A stretch of 64,000 nt of DNA from Lentzea sp. NBRC 105346 (GTDB lineage Bacteria; Actinomycetota; Actinomycetes; Mycobacteriales; Pseudonocardiaceae). The notes under the pieces are model-generated. The model ran no database searches and was not told the origin of the DNA. It was given only the letters and a program-made list of their open reading frames with translations. The position numbers and the translations under genes were made by a program. The stretch covers positions 248,001-312,000 of the forward strand of contig NZ_BSTQ01000001.1 of assembly GCF_030269605.1 (NCBI RefSeq), read 5' to 3'. Shown in pieces: positions 20,901 to 32,900 of the stretch; the stretch's first letter is position 1, and each line of letters opens with the position of its first letter.

Positions 20901-23900
20901 GTGCGGGCGGGAACGTCGCGGGGTTGTTCGCGTCGATCCCGCCGCCGTGCCGGTTGAGGTGATCGACCAGCGGCATACCGGTGTGGCCCTCGCCCCAGGT
21001 GTGGACGAGCCTGGCGAAGTCGGCTTCGGTGAATCCGATCGTGCGGGTGTCGGCGAGGTGGACGACGCGGCGTCCCCACTCGTCGGTGTGCACGTTCTCG
21101 ACCCGGTAGACCGCGTCGGGGTCGAGGATGGCCGGGTCGTCCGGCAGCAGACCGGCCAGCGAGCGGGCGTCGGCCGCGTCGATGACGAACAGCACGTTGT
21201 CGTCCACGTAGGGCGAAGTTCCCTGTTGGTAACCGAGGAGGTCGACCGGCAGAGTCTCGATGAACGCGCCAGGGACGAACGCCGCCACGTCCCCGGCGTC
21301 GAGGCTCGTCGCGCCGAAGAGACGTCCGGACAGCGGCGGCAGCACCTTCGCGCCCGTGACGAACTCGGTGCGGTACAACAGGTGCGCCGGGTCCTCGAGC
21401 AGGTCGATCACGTGCTTCTCGCCGTGGGCGACCGCGAGCATGGTGCGCAGCCCCGCCTGGGCGGCGTTGTGGCTCATCGTGCTCGCGACCTGCGCGGAGT
21501 TTACCGCGAGGAACCGCGCCGCCTGGTCGCCGTACGCGTGCCATGTCTCGCTGCCCGGCCCGGTGATCCGGCTGCGCAGGAACTCCGCGGACACCGCTTC
21601 GGGGCGCTGCGGCCGGGGCCGGGCGGCCGGGTCGCCCAGTTCGAACAGCACGGCTCCGTCGGGGCCGGGCGTTGCGGCGACGCGGAACTCGGTGCCGACC
21701 TTGGGCATGAGCTCGCCGGGGGTGCGGCCGGGAAGCATGGACACGTCGTGTCCGGTGAGGGTGCCGGAGAACAGCGCGTTGGTGTTCGGCGGTGGGGTGA
21801 CGGTGTGGTTGTGCATGGTCAGGCCGGGCAGGCGGACCGGTCCGGTCGAGACCATGAGGCCGCTGATCGCCTCCGGCGGCAGCGCGACGGCGGCCGTGGC
21901 CGGCCCGGTGTAGCGGGGCAGGCGGTCCAGGCCGCCGTTGACCGCGTCCACGATCGTGGCGGCCTCGGGGTCGTCGAGTCGTTGCCGCAGCGCGGGTTCG
22001 CCGAGGACGGCCATGACCGCGGCGATCTGGTCGCGCACGACGAGCGGTGCCTCGCCCTGCCGCACCAGCGCGGGGTTGGCGTTGAGGAAGTCCTCCGCGC
22101 CCGACTGGTACTGCTGCCACGCCGGTTCGCCGAGCACGTCGGAGGGCACCAGCGTCTCCGTTGATCCCGAGCTCGTGTCGCTCGGGCTGGATCCGCTCGT
22201 GGTGCTGCCACCCACGGGCAGCTCGGACTCGACACGGATGTCCAGTCCGTGCCTGCTGGCGGGCGTCGGCGGATCGATGATCACCAGCGGCAGGGTGATG
22301 TCGGCGCCACCGCCCAGCGCGGTCACGTGGTGGTCGATCCGCGCGGTGAGCAGCGTGTGCGTGGCCGCCGCGGACTTGACCTCGGTGGCGTGGAAGCCGT
22401 CGATCGTGACGAGCGGTGGTTCGACGCCGAGCTGGTGGCTCGTGATCGTGTCGCGGGCGATGGTCTCGGCCAGCGCGTCGACGAGGTCCTGCTGGCCCTC
22501 GGTGATCATGTCCTGGCCGGGCTGGAAGTCGAGCGAGAGCACGGGCTGTGGGCGCGGGACGGCCGGCGTGACCGGGCTGCCGACGTTGGTCGGCACGACG
22601 AAGTTCGGCACCGGGCCGTTCTTCTCGAACGTCCAGAGCGTGCGCGGGAGGATCTGGGTGGTCGGCACATCCGCGTTGGTGCCCATCATGGTCGGGTCGT
22701 CCGGCTCGTGTACCAGACCTTTGCCGACGACCTCGGTCGATCCGTCGATGTGTTTGATCGTCCGGCCTTCGCTCTGCTGCAGAACGCGAGGCTGGTCCTT
22801 CTCACCCTCGAAGTACTCGTCCAGCAGCCCGCCGTGGTGTCCGGCGATCTCGTGCGCGAAGTGGACCGGCATCCCGTCGATCGGGATCGAGTGCATGGTC
22901 GGATGCTTACCCGGCGGGGCGATCTCGATCGCCGAGGTCGCCTCGGCGCGGTCACGGGTGAACTTGATCTTGTGGTTGAGCTGGATCCCGCTCGGCAGCG
23001 CGAAACCACGGTTCAGGTACTGGTCGAGACCGATCTCCGCGTTCTCCTCGAACTCGGCGAGCTGCTCGGCGGTGAACTGGTCGGCGTTGGTGAGGTACAG
23101 CACGTAGGTGCGGTCCTCGACGATCGTGCTCGGCTGCCCGTTCTGGCCGGGGAACTCGATGAGCCTGCTCTGGTAGCCGCCGTCGCCGTGCGCGGCGTGC
23201 TTGAACGGCATCGGGGTGCCCGCGCTGTTGCGCACCTCGCCATCGGGGTTGAGCGGCATGTTGATCTCGTTGGTCACCACGCGGAACGGCACGAGGTCAC
23301 GCACCGCGTCGATGTCAGACGTGCTCGCCGGGTTCGGGTGAGTGGCCCATGCCGCGTCGGGGTGGTCGAAGTTCTTGGTGCTGTGCCGCCACTGCTCGTT
23401 GTCCAGCACCGGGTGCGGGCCCTGTGGGCGGGGTGAGGTGATGAGCGTGTGCATGGCCTGCTGCGTGCGGCCGGGGTCACTCGGCGAATGTGTGACGGTG
23501 TGCTTCAACGTCCAGTCGACCCGCACATCGAGCCCATCACGTCCGGCCACAACGGATGGTTGGACAGTGATCGAGGGACGGGCGTTCTCGGCGAGCCGGA
23601 CTCCGGCGGACGCGAGGTGCTGGCCGATCCGCTGGTCGAGGAACTGTCCGACCACGTTCGCCCAGCCGGTCGCCTGGTCGGCGTGCCCGCTGATGGTGAT
23701 CTTCGGCGGGTGGTTCTTCGACACGCGTCGCGCCGCGGTCTCCGCGAGGTCGCGGGCGAGCGCGTCCAGTTCGGTTGCCTGCTGTTCGGTGAGGTGCGGC
23801 TGACCGTACGCGAACTCCAGCGCCAGTTCCGGCTTCGTCGCGGGAATCGGTGGCACGGTGACCTGTGGCGTCCCGGTCGACGTGCGACGCACGTGGTACG

Positions 23901-26900
23901 GGTCGATGCCGCGACGGTGCTGCCTGCCGCCGCGCGACGAGCTCTCGCTGGCCGGGAAGCCGAACGTGGTGTCGAGGTGGCTCACGTCCACGACGGGCGG
24001 GTTGTTCGACAGTGCGATGAAGGTGTGGTTGAGCCGCCACGCGTTGCGGGGCGTCAGCTCGGAGCCGGGGAGCAGCCCGTGGTTCGCCATCAGGCCGTGG
24101 TCGTTCACCACGCGGCCACGGCGTGCCTTGCGGCCGAAGTCGTTCGCCGGTGTCGGCAGCGGCGGCTCCGAGAGGAACACACCGCCGTCGGGATCATGTT
24201 CGTCGTACTCGTCGGGCAGGCCGAGCGGGTGGCCGACGAGCTCGTGGGCGAGCACCACGTCCGCGGCGTCGATCGGGACGTTCAGCGAGTTGGCCCGCAT
24301 TCCGGTGTTCGCCGGGTGCAGGGTGACCGGAGGAACGGTGGCCGCGTAAGGGTTGTCGACGAACTCGACCCGGACGGCGAGCTGCTGACCGTTGGGGAGG
24401 CGGTTGCCCTGGTTGAAGATGTGGTCGACCGACCGCGTGACCCGGTCGAGGAACGCCTCGTAGTCCGCGGCGCTGATGTTCGCCGGGCGGGGGATGTGGT
24501 GTTTGACGGTGGCGAGCGCGACTTCCTGACCGGACGCCGTCTTCAGCACCGTCAGGTCGTAGCCGATGTTCGAACCGACCGAACTCATGGCGACGAACGG
24601 CGGCTGGCCGGGCCGCGGCGCGACCGTGCTCGCTCCGCGCGGCTGTACCTCCTCCGAGCTGACCCAGGTGGCGGGCAGCGGGCCGGGGAGCCGCGCGAGC
24701 AGTGCCTTGACGTCGACCGGGTTCTGGGGCGCGAACCACGGCGCGGGACGGTAACCGGGCAGGTCCGGGTCGTTGGGGACCGAGGCCCAGGTGGGGTCGT
24801 CGAGGATCGGGTGCTTGACGACGTCCTGGTCCAGGTTGACCGGCACGTTGTGGATGGCCGGCTGGACGGCCGGTCCGGACGGCCAGTCGTAGTCCACCGG
24901 CCGCTGCAGCGACCAGTCGACGACCACACCCGCCTGGACACCCGCGGTGCCAGGCGTCGTCGTGACGATCGGCATCTGCCACTCGGGCAATGCCGTGTGG
25001 TTCACCGCTGTCACGTGTCCGACTGCCTGTGCCAGATAGGCCGCGACGGCGTCTGCTTCGCGTTGTGCGGCCGGGTCGTAGCCCGTGATCGTCACTCCCG
25101 GCGGCAGGAAGTCCCGGTGCGAACGCATGATCGTGGTCTCTGCCAGGTCGTGCGCGAGCCGGTTCAGGCCGGCGAGGTTCTCCGCCGTGAAGGGGTTCAC
25201 GCCGGGCGTGAGCGCGAGCGTCGCCTCGGGGTTGGCGCCCGTCCACACGGCCGTGGTGTGGGCGGACGGCGGCGGTGCGCTGGGCGTCGCCGGTGGCGCC
25301 GGGTCCGGTCGCCGCAAGGCGACGTCCAGCTGTCCGGGGGCGCCGGTGCCCTGCGGGTTGACCGTGAGACCGACGATGTCCGCGCCGAACCGGTAGCCGG
25401 CGGGTTGCATGGCCTGCAGCCGGTCGAGCTCGGTCTGGACGTGGCCGTTGAGCACCGAGGCGACGTCGTGGACCCGCTGTTGCGAGTTGCCCGAGCCGTC
25501 ATCGGTGATGGTGATCTCGATGAGCGGCGCCGGCCTACCGGCGCGTTTGTCGCGCAGCGCCGTCCTGGCCATGTCCTCGGCCAGCGGGCGTAGCGACTCC
25601 ACCTGGGCGGGGGTGAGCAGCGTGCTGTCTTGTCCGAAGTGGACAGACGAGACGAACTGTTCGCTCAGCTCGATGTCGATCGAGTTGGCGACGCCGCCGG
25701 GGTTGTTGCCGAACGCGAGGTCGACGACATCCTGGCCGCGCAGTCCGTGCGCCCGCGGTCCGAGCTGACCGAGGTGATGGTCGATGCGCTGGAACAGCAG
25801 CGTCGCGCCGAGCCGCACCTGCTGACCGGCGACGGTCACGTCCGGCACGTTGCTGGTGACGGTCAGCTTCGGCTTCGGGCGGCCATCGCGCCGGGCGGCG
25901 ATCGCCTTCTCCACGACGGAGAACGCCAACCGGTCGACGTCACGCTGAGCCGCCGGCCGCAGCGAGCCGTCGGCCTCGAAACGGAACGTTCCCTTTGTGA
26001 GCGCCGGAGGAGCCTGCGAGGACTCCGAGGAGACGTCGTCGCTGAGCGAGTCGTCGGAGTCGCCCCGGCCCCACGGCGTCAGAGGGGTGGCAGGGGTTGT
26101 CGGCTTGTGGTCGGACAGGACCAGTGCGGGCGGCCGGCCGGGGTTGAACCGGATGAGCGGTTCCTGGTCGCCGTGGCGTTCGACGATGTCGTCGAAGATC
26201 TTCTGCTGGAAGCCACCGACTGGCGTCCAGTACATGTGCGCACCGTGCTGGACCCCGACGTTGCGGTGGACGAGCAGGTCCACCACGGAGTCGTAGTCGT
26301 CGAGGGCGAGGTAGCCGCCGTCGTCGATGCCACGGATGTGGAACACGTCGTGGTCGCCGGTGACGGGCACGTAGTCGCCGGTCGGCGACTTGCCCACGAC
26401 GATGCCGTCGCGCACCTGGAAGCGACCTTGCTGGGCCAGTGCCGCCATCTCCCCGGCCAGCTCGGTGTGCTCGGTGACGCGGTCGTTGAACCGCTTGGTC
26501 ACCTGGGCTCGCGTCGCGTCGTCGAGGTCGGCGAGGTTCGCGGGCATGGTGGGGACGAAGTAGCCGACCAGTCCGATCGATCCGCGATCGGCACCGAGCA
26601 GCACGTCGATCTCGCTGATCGTCTTGGCCTTGATGTCCTTCGGCTTGGGCAGCGCACCCCGCTCGAGCCACGTGACCGAGGCGGGGTTGGTCGGCCGGAC
26701 GTCGAGCACCACGTTGAAGCGGTCGGCCAGTTTCTGGAACCGCTGCTGGTTGATCTCGGGAATGCCGAACTCGGTCACCAGCCGCTGCGGGGTCAGCGGC
26801 CGGTCGTCCCGCGGACGTGGCGAGTCCCAGTCCCGCTCGCGCAGTTCCATCGGCCGGGGTGCGGTGTCCACAGTGGAGTCGAGCGTGTCGAAGAGGTCCT

Positions 26901-29900
26901 CGGTGAACGGCTTGCCCAGGTCGGGCCGGTCCAGCCTCGGCGCGTCGAGTGCGTCGAACACGTTGTCGGTGAACGACTTTCCGAAGTCGAGGTCGTCCAG
27001 CTGGGGGCCGAACTCCGTGACGGTGCCGTCCTCGCCGATGACGAACCCGCCGCCGGGAGGCTTCGGTGGCAGCGTTGCGGTCACGTCCGCGCCGCGCGGG
27101 GCCCACGGGCCGTCACCGGCGAACGCTTCGTCGCGCATCCACATGCGGAGTGTGCGGATCTGGCTCGAGTGCATGTTGTGGTGCGCTGCGACGAACTCGT
27201 CGCTGTGACCGTCGAGCACCAGGTCGCTCAGCTCGCCGATGGTGGTCGTGTGGTCGGTCAGCCCCATCCACCGGGCCAGTTCCTCGAGCATGCCGTCGTC
27301 GGGCCGATGCAGCCCGGTGGGCGGGACGGGATGCTCGACCGGCAGGGTCAGCTGGAACCAGTGCTGCACGACTCCGACGGGGAGGCCGACCTTCCCCGCG
27401 ATGTCCTCGATGCGGGGGCCCGGTGCGCCACGGGAGCCGTTGACCTTGTCGACGACGAAGTGGCGGACCAGGTCGGGATAGCTGTCGGGGTCGTCCGCGG
27501 TGATCCGGTGACCGCCGTCGTTGAGCACCTCGACCAGGTCCGCGCGGCCGGTGTGGAGCCAGGAGTTGAACTGCTCCAAGGTTTCCGCCGGGCTCGGGCC
27601 GTCGAGTCGTTGCCTGGTCGCCGGTGTGTCCGGGCTGTGCTCCCGCGGGCGCTTGAGACCGGAAGGCTCCACCTCCATCCGCGAGCCGCGTGGGTCCGGG
27701 GTGGGCGGTGTGTACGGGGTGACGTCCGTCTGCGGTGCGAGCGCGTTGATGATGTGGTTGAGCTGCCACGCGTTGCGCGGGGCGAACTCGGCGCCCGGCA
27801 GGTTCATGCCCGAGCTCATGAGGCCCTTGTCGAACACGACCCGCCCGACCGGCCGCTGCCCTGGATCGTCGATGTCGTCGTTCTTCGTCAGCGGTGGGTA
27901 GTTCAGGAAGATCTGCCGATGCCCACTGTCCTCTGTGTACTCGTCGAACAGTCCCAGGAGATGCCCGGCCAGCTCGTGAGCGATGGTCGCGCTGGGAATG
28001 TCGTCGAGGTAGAGGTTGCCGGTGTCCGCGCGGCCAAGGCCCTGATGAATGGTGACCGGGGTGTTGTGGGCTTGCGCGGGCGTGTCGACGAGCTCGATCT
28101 CGACGACGAGCCTGCGGCCGTTGGGCAGGCGGTCACCCCGGTTGAATTGTTCGGACATCGCGCCCGGCAACGTTTCCCCGGTGAACGTCTCGTAGTCCTC
28201 GTCCGACATCCAGTCGGGCTGCGGGATGTACTGCTTGACGGTGAGGTGTTCGATCTCGTTGCCATGCTCGTCGGTGAGGATGCGGTGATCGAATCCGACG
28301 GGGCTGTTGTACCGGATGAGCTTGACGTGCGGTCCGCGGCCGTCCGAGCGGGGGTTGATCGTGCTCGCGGAACTGACGTCCACGCCTTCGGTGTGGACGT
28401 GCGTGACGTGCGCCGTCGGGATCAGGTGCCGCAGGGCCGCCATGTCGACCGGACCATCGGCGGACTTGAACCAGGGCGCCGGTCGGTAGCTCGGGTCGTC
28501 CGGGTCGATCGACGCGTGAGCCCAGCTGGGGTCGTCGAGAATCGGGTGCTTGACGGTCTTCTGCTCGAGCGCCGTGGTGTCGACGACGGTGGGGTCCGGT
28601 CGCGGCCCGTAGCCGTTCTTCGGCTGCCAGCCTGCTGGGCGCTGGAGGTCCCAGTCGACGTCGACGTGGAAGCTGTTCTCGTCGACGTCGGAGACCTCCG
28701 TCGTCACCACCGGAAGGGCCGTCGCCGGGAGCTGGATGCCGCGCTCGCCGAGCCGCTGGGTGATGCCGTCGAGGACGAGATCGCGGATGACGGCCGCCCG
28801 CGCCTGGTCGCCGGATGGCGTCAGCACCGTGATGCCCGGCGGCCGGTAGTCAAGGCCGTGCCGGGTGATCACGGCTTCGGTGAGCGCGTCGACCGTCGCG
28901 TCGAGCATCTGGGCGTAGCCGTCGGCGACCGTGGTCGTGCCCAGGTCGAAGTAGCCGCTGGTCTCCACGAGCGCGTTGTCCCAGATCGCCTTCTGGTCGT
29001 CCGTCGCCAGCGGCGCGGGGGACGGCTTCGGCCTGGTCGGCCCGCCATCCACCCGTTCCCGCAAGGTGATGTCGAGCTTGCCTGGAAGGCCATCCGTATC
29101 GGTGCGCACGACCGTCTTCATCAACTTCGCGAGCCTTGGCCGGTACTCGGCAGGCACGTTGCGCTGCAGGTCGGCGAGGTGCTTCCTGATCTCCCCCCGC
29201 AGCACGCCGGTGAGAGGCGCGAGCCGGACGAAGCCGTCCGCATTCTCGTCGTCGAGCGTGAGCGTGATCTCGGCCTCGACCTTGCCCTGGCCTTCGCGGT
29301 GGTTCAGCAACGCCCGTTCGGCGATCCGGCGGGCGATGTCGCTGATGTCCTGCCGCTGTCGCGGCGTGAGCTCGTCGCTGTCCAGGTCCGTCCGCACCGT
29401 CGCGGCGATACCGGTGGGCCTGGTCTGCGGCCTGCCGTCGTCGATCTTGAGGGTGATGGTGCCGAGGTCGCCGTCGGTCTCGGGGACGACCTCGAACTCG
29501 ACCACGGAGTCGACGTCCACCTCGTACGGGTATCGGTACAGATGGGACTCGATCTGCGCGGTGAGCTTGCTCCGGACGGCTTCGGCCTGGCTGTCGGTGA
29601 GCTCGGAGTCGACGAACCCAGGGTCCGTGATGATCTTGACCTGGACCGGGCCGAGCTTGTTCAGGTCGTTGGTGTAGGCCTTCGCGGCCACGTCGGCCGC
29701 GACCGCGTCGAGCTGTTCGACCTGTTCGGCGGACAGCTCGTCGTCATCGAGCTCGAACTCGATGGAGGTGTCGCTGTCGAGTGACGCCGGCTGGTGCGGC
29801 CGCGGCGCGTTCGCCACGCCGCCGGGCGTCCCGGTGTCGTCGGCGAACGGCATCCGGCCACGCCGGACCGGTTGCTCGATGCGGTCGATCAGCTGGTCGT

Positions 29901-32900
29901 GGCTGGTGACGGGGACGGAGGCGAGCGAGTGGACCAGGCGTTGCAGCTGCCACGCGTAGCGGGGCGCGAACCGCGCGCCCGGCTGGTAGGTGCCGTCGCT
30001 CATGATGGCCTCGTCGAACACCGCCCTGCCCTGTCCGGCCTTGCGCCCGAAGTCGTTCTCCGGCGTGGTCAACGGCTTGGGCTTGAGCAGCACACCTCCG
30101 GTGGGGCCCGGTTCGACGTACTCGTCGAACAGCCCGAGGCGGTGGCCGACGAGCTCGTGGGCCCACGTGACCGCGGGTGCGTCCACACCGAGGTTCTCGG
30201 TGTTGGCCCGGTCGTCGCCGGGGTGCAGGGTGACCGGCGGGTGGTGCGCGTCCGCCTGGTTGTCCACGAGCTCCAGCACGACGTGCAGCTGGCCGCCGTC
30301 CGGGAATCGGTAGCCCTGGTTGTAGAACTGCTCGACCGCGGCCACCGCCTTCGCGCGGGCCGTCTCGTACTCGGTGTCCGTCATCCAGTCCGGCTGGGGC
30401 ATGAGGTGCTTGACGGTGAAGTGGTGGACCTTGCGGCCGTCCTCGGTGAACAGCGCGCGGTAGTCGAACCCGATGCCGCTGCCGTAGGGGCCGAACCTCA
30501 GGTGGGCGGGTGCGTCCTCCCGGCCGCTGATGGTGCTGTCCGCCGACAGCTGGACGTCCTCGGACTCGACGGTCACGGTGTGGGCGTTGTCGAGGTGCGG
30601 CGTCATCGCGGCGACGTCGACCGGCTCGTCGACGGGCTCGAACCAGGGAGACTCTTTGTAGGACTCGTCATCCGGGTCGTCCGAGGCGTGGCGGTACGAC
30701 TCGTCGTCGATGATCGCGAGGGCCTCCTGGGTCAGCACGTCGAGCGGTGCGTGCACCAGGTCGGGTTCGATCTGCGGCGCGACGCGCGGGGCGATCGGCG
30801 TGAGCGTCCAGTCGACGCCGATGTCGACCCGGTCGTCGATCTCCTGGTCGACGTGCACGATCTGGAAGCTCGGCATGGCCGGCCGCGGGACCATGGTGCC
30901 TAGGCGGTGCTCCAGATGGGCCTGGATGAGCCGGGCGTTGCCGTCCAGGGCGGGCACCGAGGTCAGTGTGACGACCGGCGGCTGGTAGCCCTGGCCCTGC
31001 CGGGCGCGGGTGGCGTCGGCGAGCCGGTCGGCCAACCGGTCCAGTGCTGCCCGCTGTCCCTCGTCGAGGTGCTGCTGGCCGGGGTCGAAGCCCAGCATCT
31101 CCTCGGAGAGGCGGTTCTCCCAGATGTTCTGCTGGAAGTCGGTGACCGGCGGGGCGACCGGGTGCTGCGGGCGCGGGTGCGTGAGCAGTGCGACGTCGAC
31201 GTGGCCGTCGGTGCCGCCGGGATCCGTCAGAACGGTGAGCCCGATGACCTCTCTGAGGTCGGGCCGTCCATGGGGCGGCACGTTCTGCTGCAGGTCGTCC
31301 AGCCTGTCGTTGATCATGGGCAGTAGTGCCCAGGTGACCGCGTCGAGCCGGCGCTGAGCCAGGTCACCGGTGCCGTGGACCACGATCTCGACCACCGGGA
31401 CGTCCTGGCCCGCGCGGCGCTCCAACAGTGCCGTCCTGGCGATGCGCGACGCCTCGGCTTCGAGGTAGGCGAGCTGTTCCCCGGTCAGGGTGTCCGAGTC
31501 CTCCGCGAACTCGAACGAGGGCTCGAACTCCTCGTCGGAGGGGACCTCGCTCGGCGTCGAGTCCACGTCGTCGTCGAGGGGAGGCAGCTGCGGGGCGCTG
31601 GTCCGCGGCAACCGGATCCCGTCCGGATGGGTGTCCACATCGGACTCGGCGTCCTGGGGGAACGAGACGGTGACCTCACCGTCTGTCCCGGCTCTGTTCG
31701 TACCCCACGTCGGATCGACGAGGTCGAACAACGGCGCGGTGATGCCCAGCCGCGCGAAGTGCGACCCGAGCTGTTGCAGCAGCAGGTTGGTCACGGTTTC
31801 GGAGCGGACGGCGGCGAGATCCGCGTTGGCGGTCGCGCCGTGGCTGATGATCTCGACCTCGAGCGGGGGCAGGCCCTGCTGGTGACGCTGGGCGACGTCG
31901 GCGATCTTCGCCGCGAGGATGTCCAGCTTGTCGATCTCGTCCGGGGTCAGCATGCCGGCACCCGGTTCGAAGTGGATGGCCGAGCTCCCCGAGGAGGATG
32001 CGATCGGGGCGACCTCGACCGGTCCGAGGACGTTCAGGTTCGGCCCGCGCTTCTCCAGGTTCCACAGGTCGCGCGGCATCACCTGGGGATTCGGCCCGTG
32101 GACGCCCTGCCCCATCAGACCGGGGTCACCGGGGCGCGCCAGCATGCCGGTGCCGACGATCTCCAGCGTGCCGTCCGTGTGCCTGACCGTCGTGCCGGGG
32201 GAGTTCTGGAACACGAGACCGGCGGCCGGGTACTGGTCCTCCAGCCCGGCGGAGTGACCGAACTCGTGGGCCGCGGCCACGGCCTTCGTGTTGATGGGAA
32301 AGACGAACTGGTTCGTCCGCGCGCCTTCCGGCGCGATCTCCAGCCGCTGCGTGGCCTTCTTCGGGTCGGTGGTGAACTCGACGTTGAAGTTCACCAGGTC
32401 ACCGGAAGGCAGGGCGCTGCCGTTGTTCCAGTACTGCGCCACGCCTCCGCTGACGGTGGACTTGAACTCCTCGACCTGCGCGGGGGTGTATTCCTCCGTG
32501 TTCTCCAGAAACACGCGGAACGTGTAGTCCATGACCACGGTGCCGTTGGGGAACTTCATGCGCCTGGCCTCGTAGCCGATCTGGCCACGTGCCCCGAGCT
32601 GGAAATCGATCGTCGGACGGCCGGCGCCGTCCTTGACGATCCGGCTCGCGGTGCTGAGCGTGCTGTACTCCCCCCGGTGGACGAGCGGCGTGACCAGATC
32701 GCGGACGGCGGCGATCTCCTCGGCGCTGACCGGGTTGGGGTGCTTCGACCACGAGGCGTCGGGGTGGTCCGAGGTCTTGTCGCTGTGCCGCCACGCCTCG
32801 TTGTCGAGCACGGGGTGCGGCACGGTGACCTGGTGGACGACGGGGGCCTTGCCGGGGACGTGGCCGCTGTTCGTCGCGGGTGTGATGTCCCAGTCGACCG

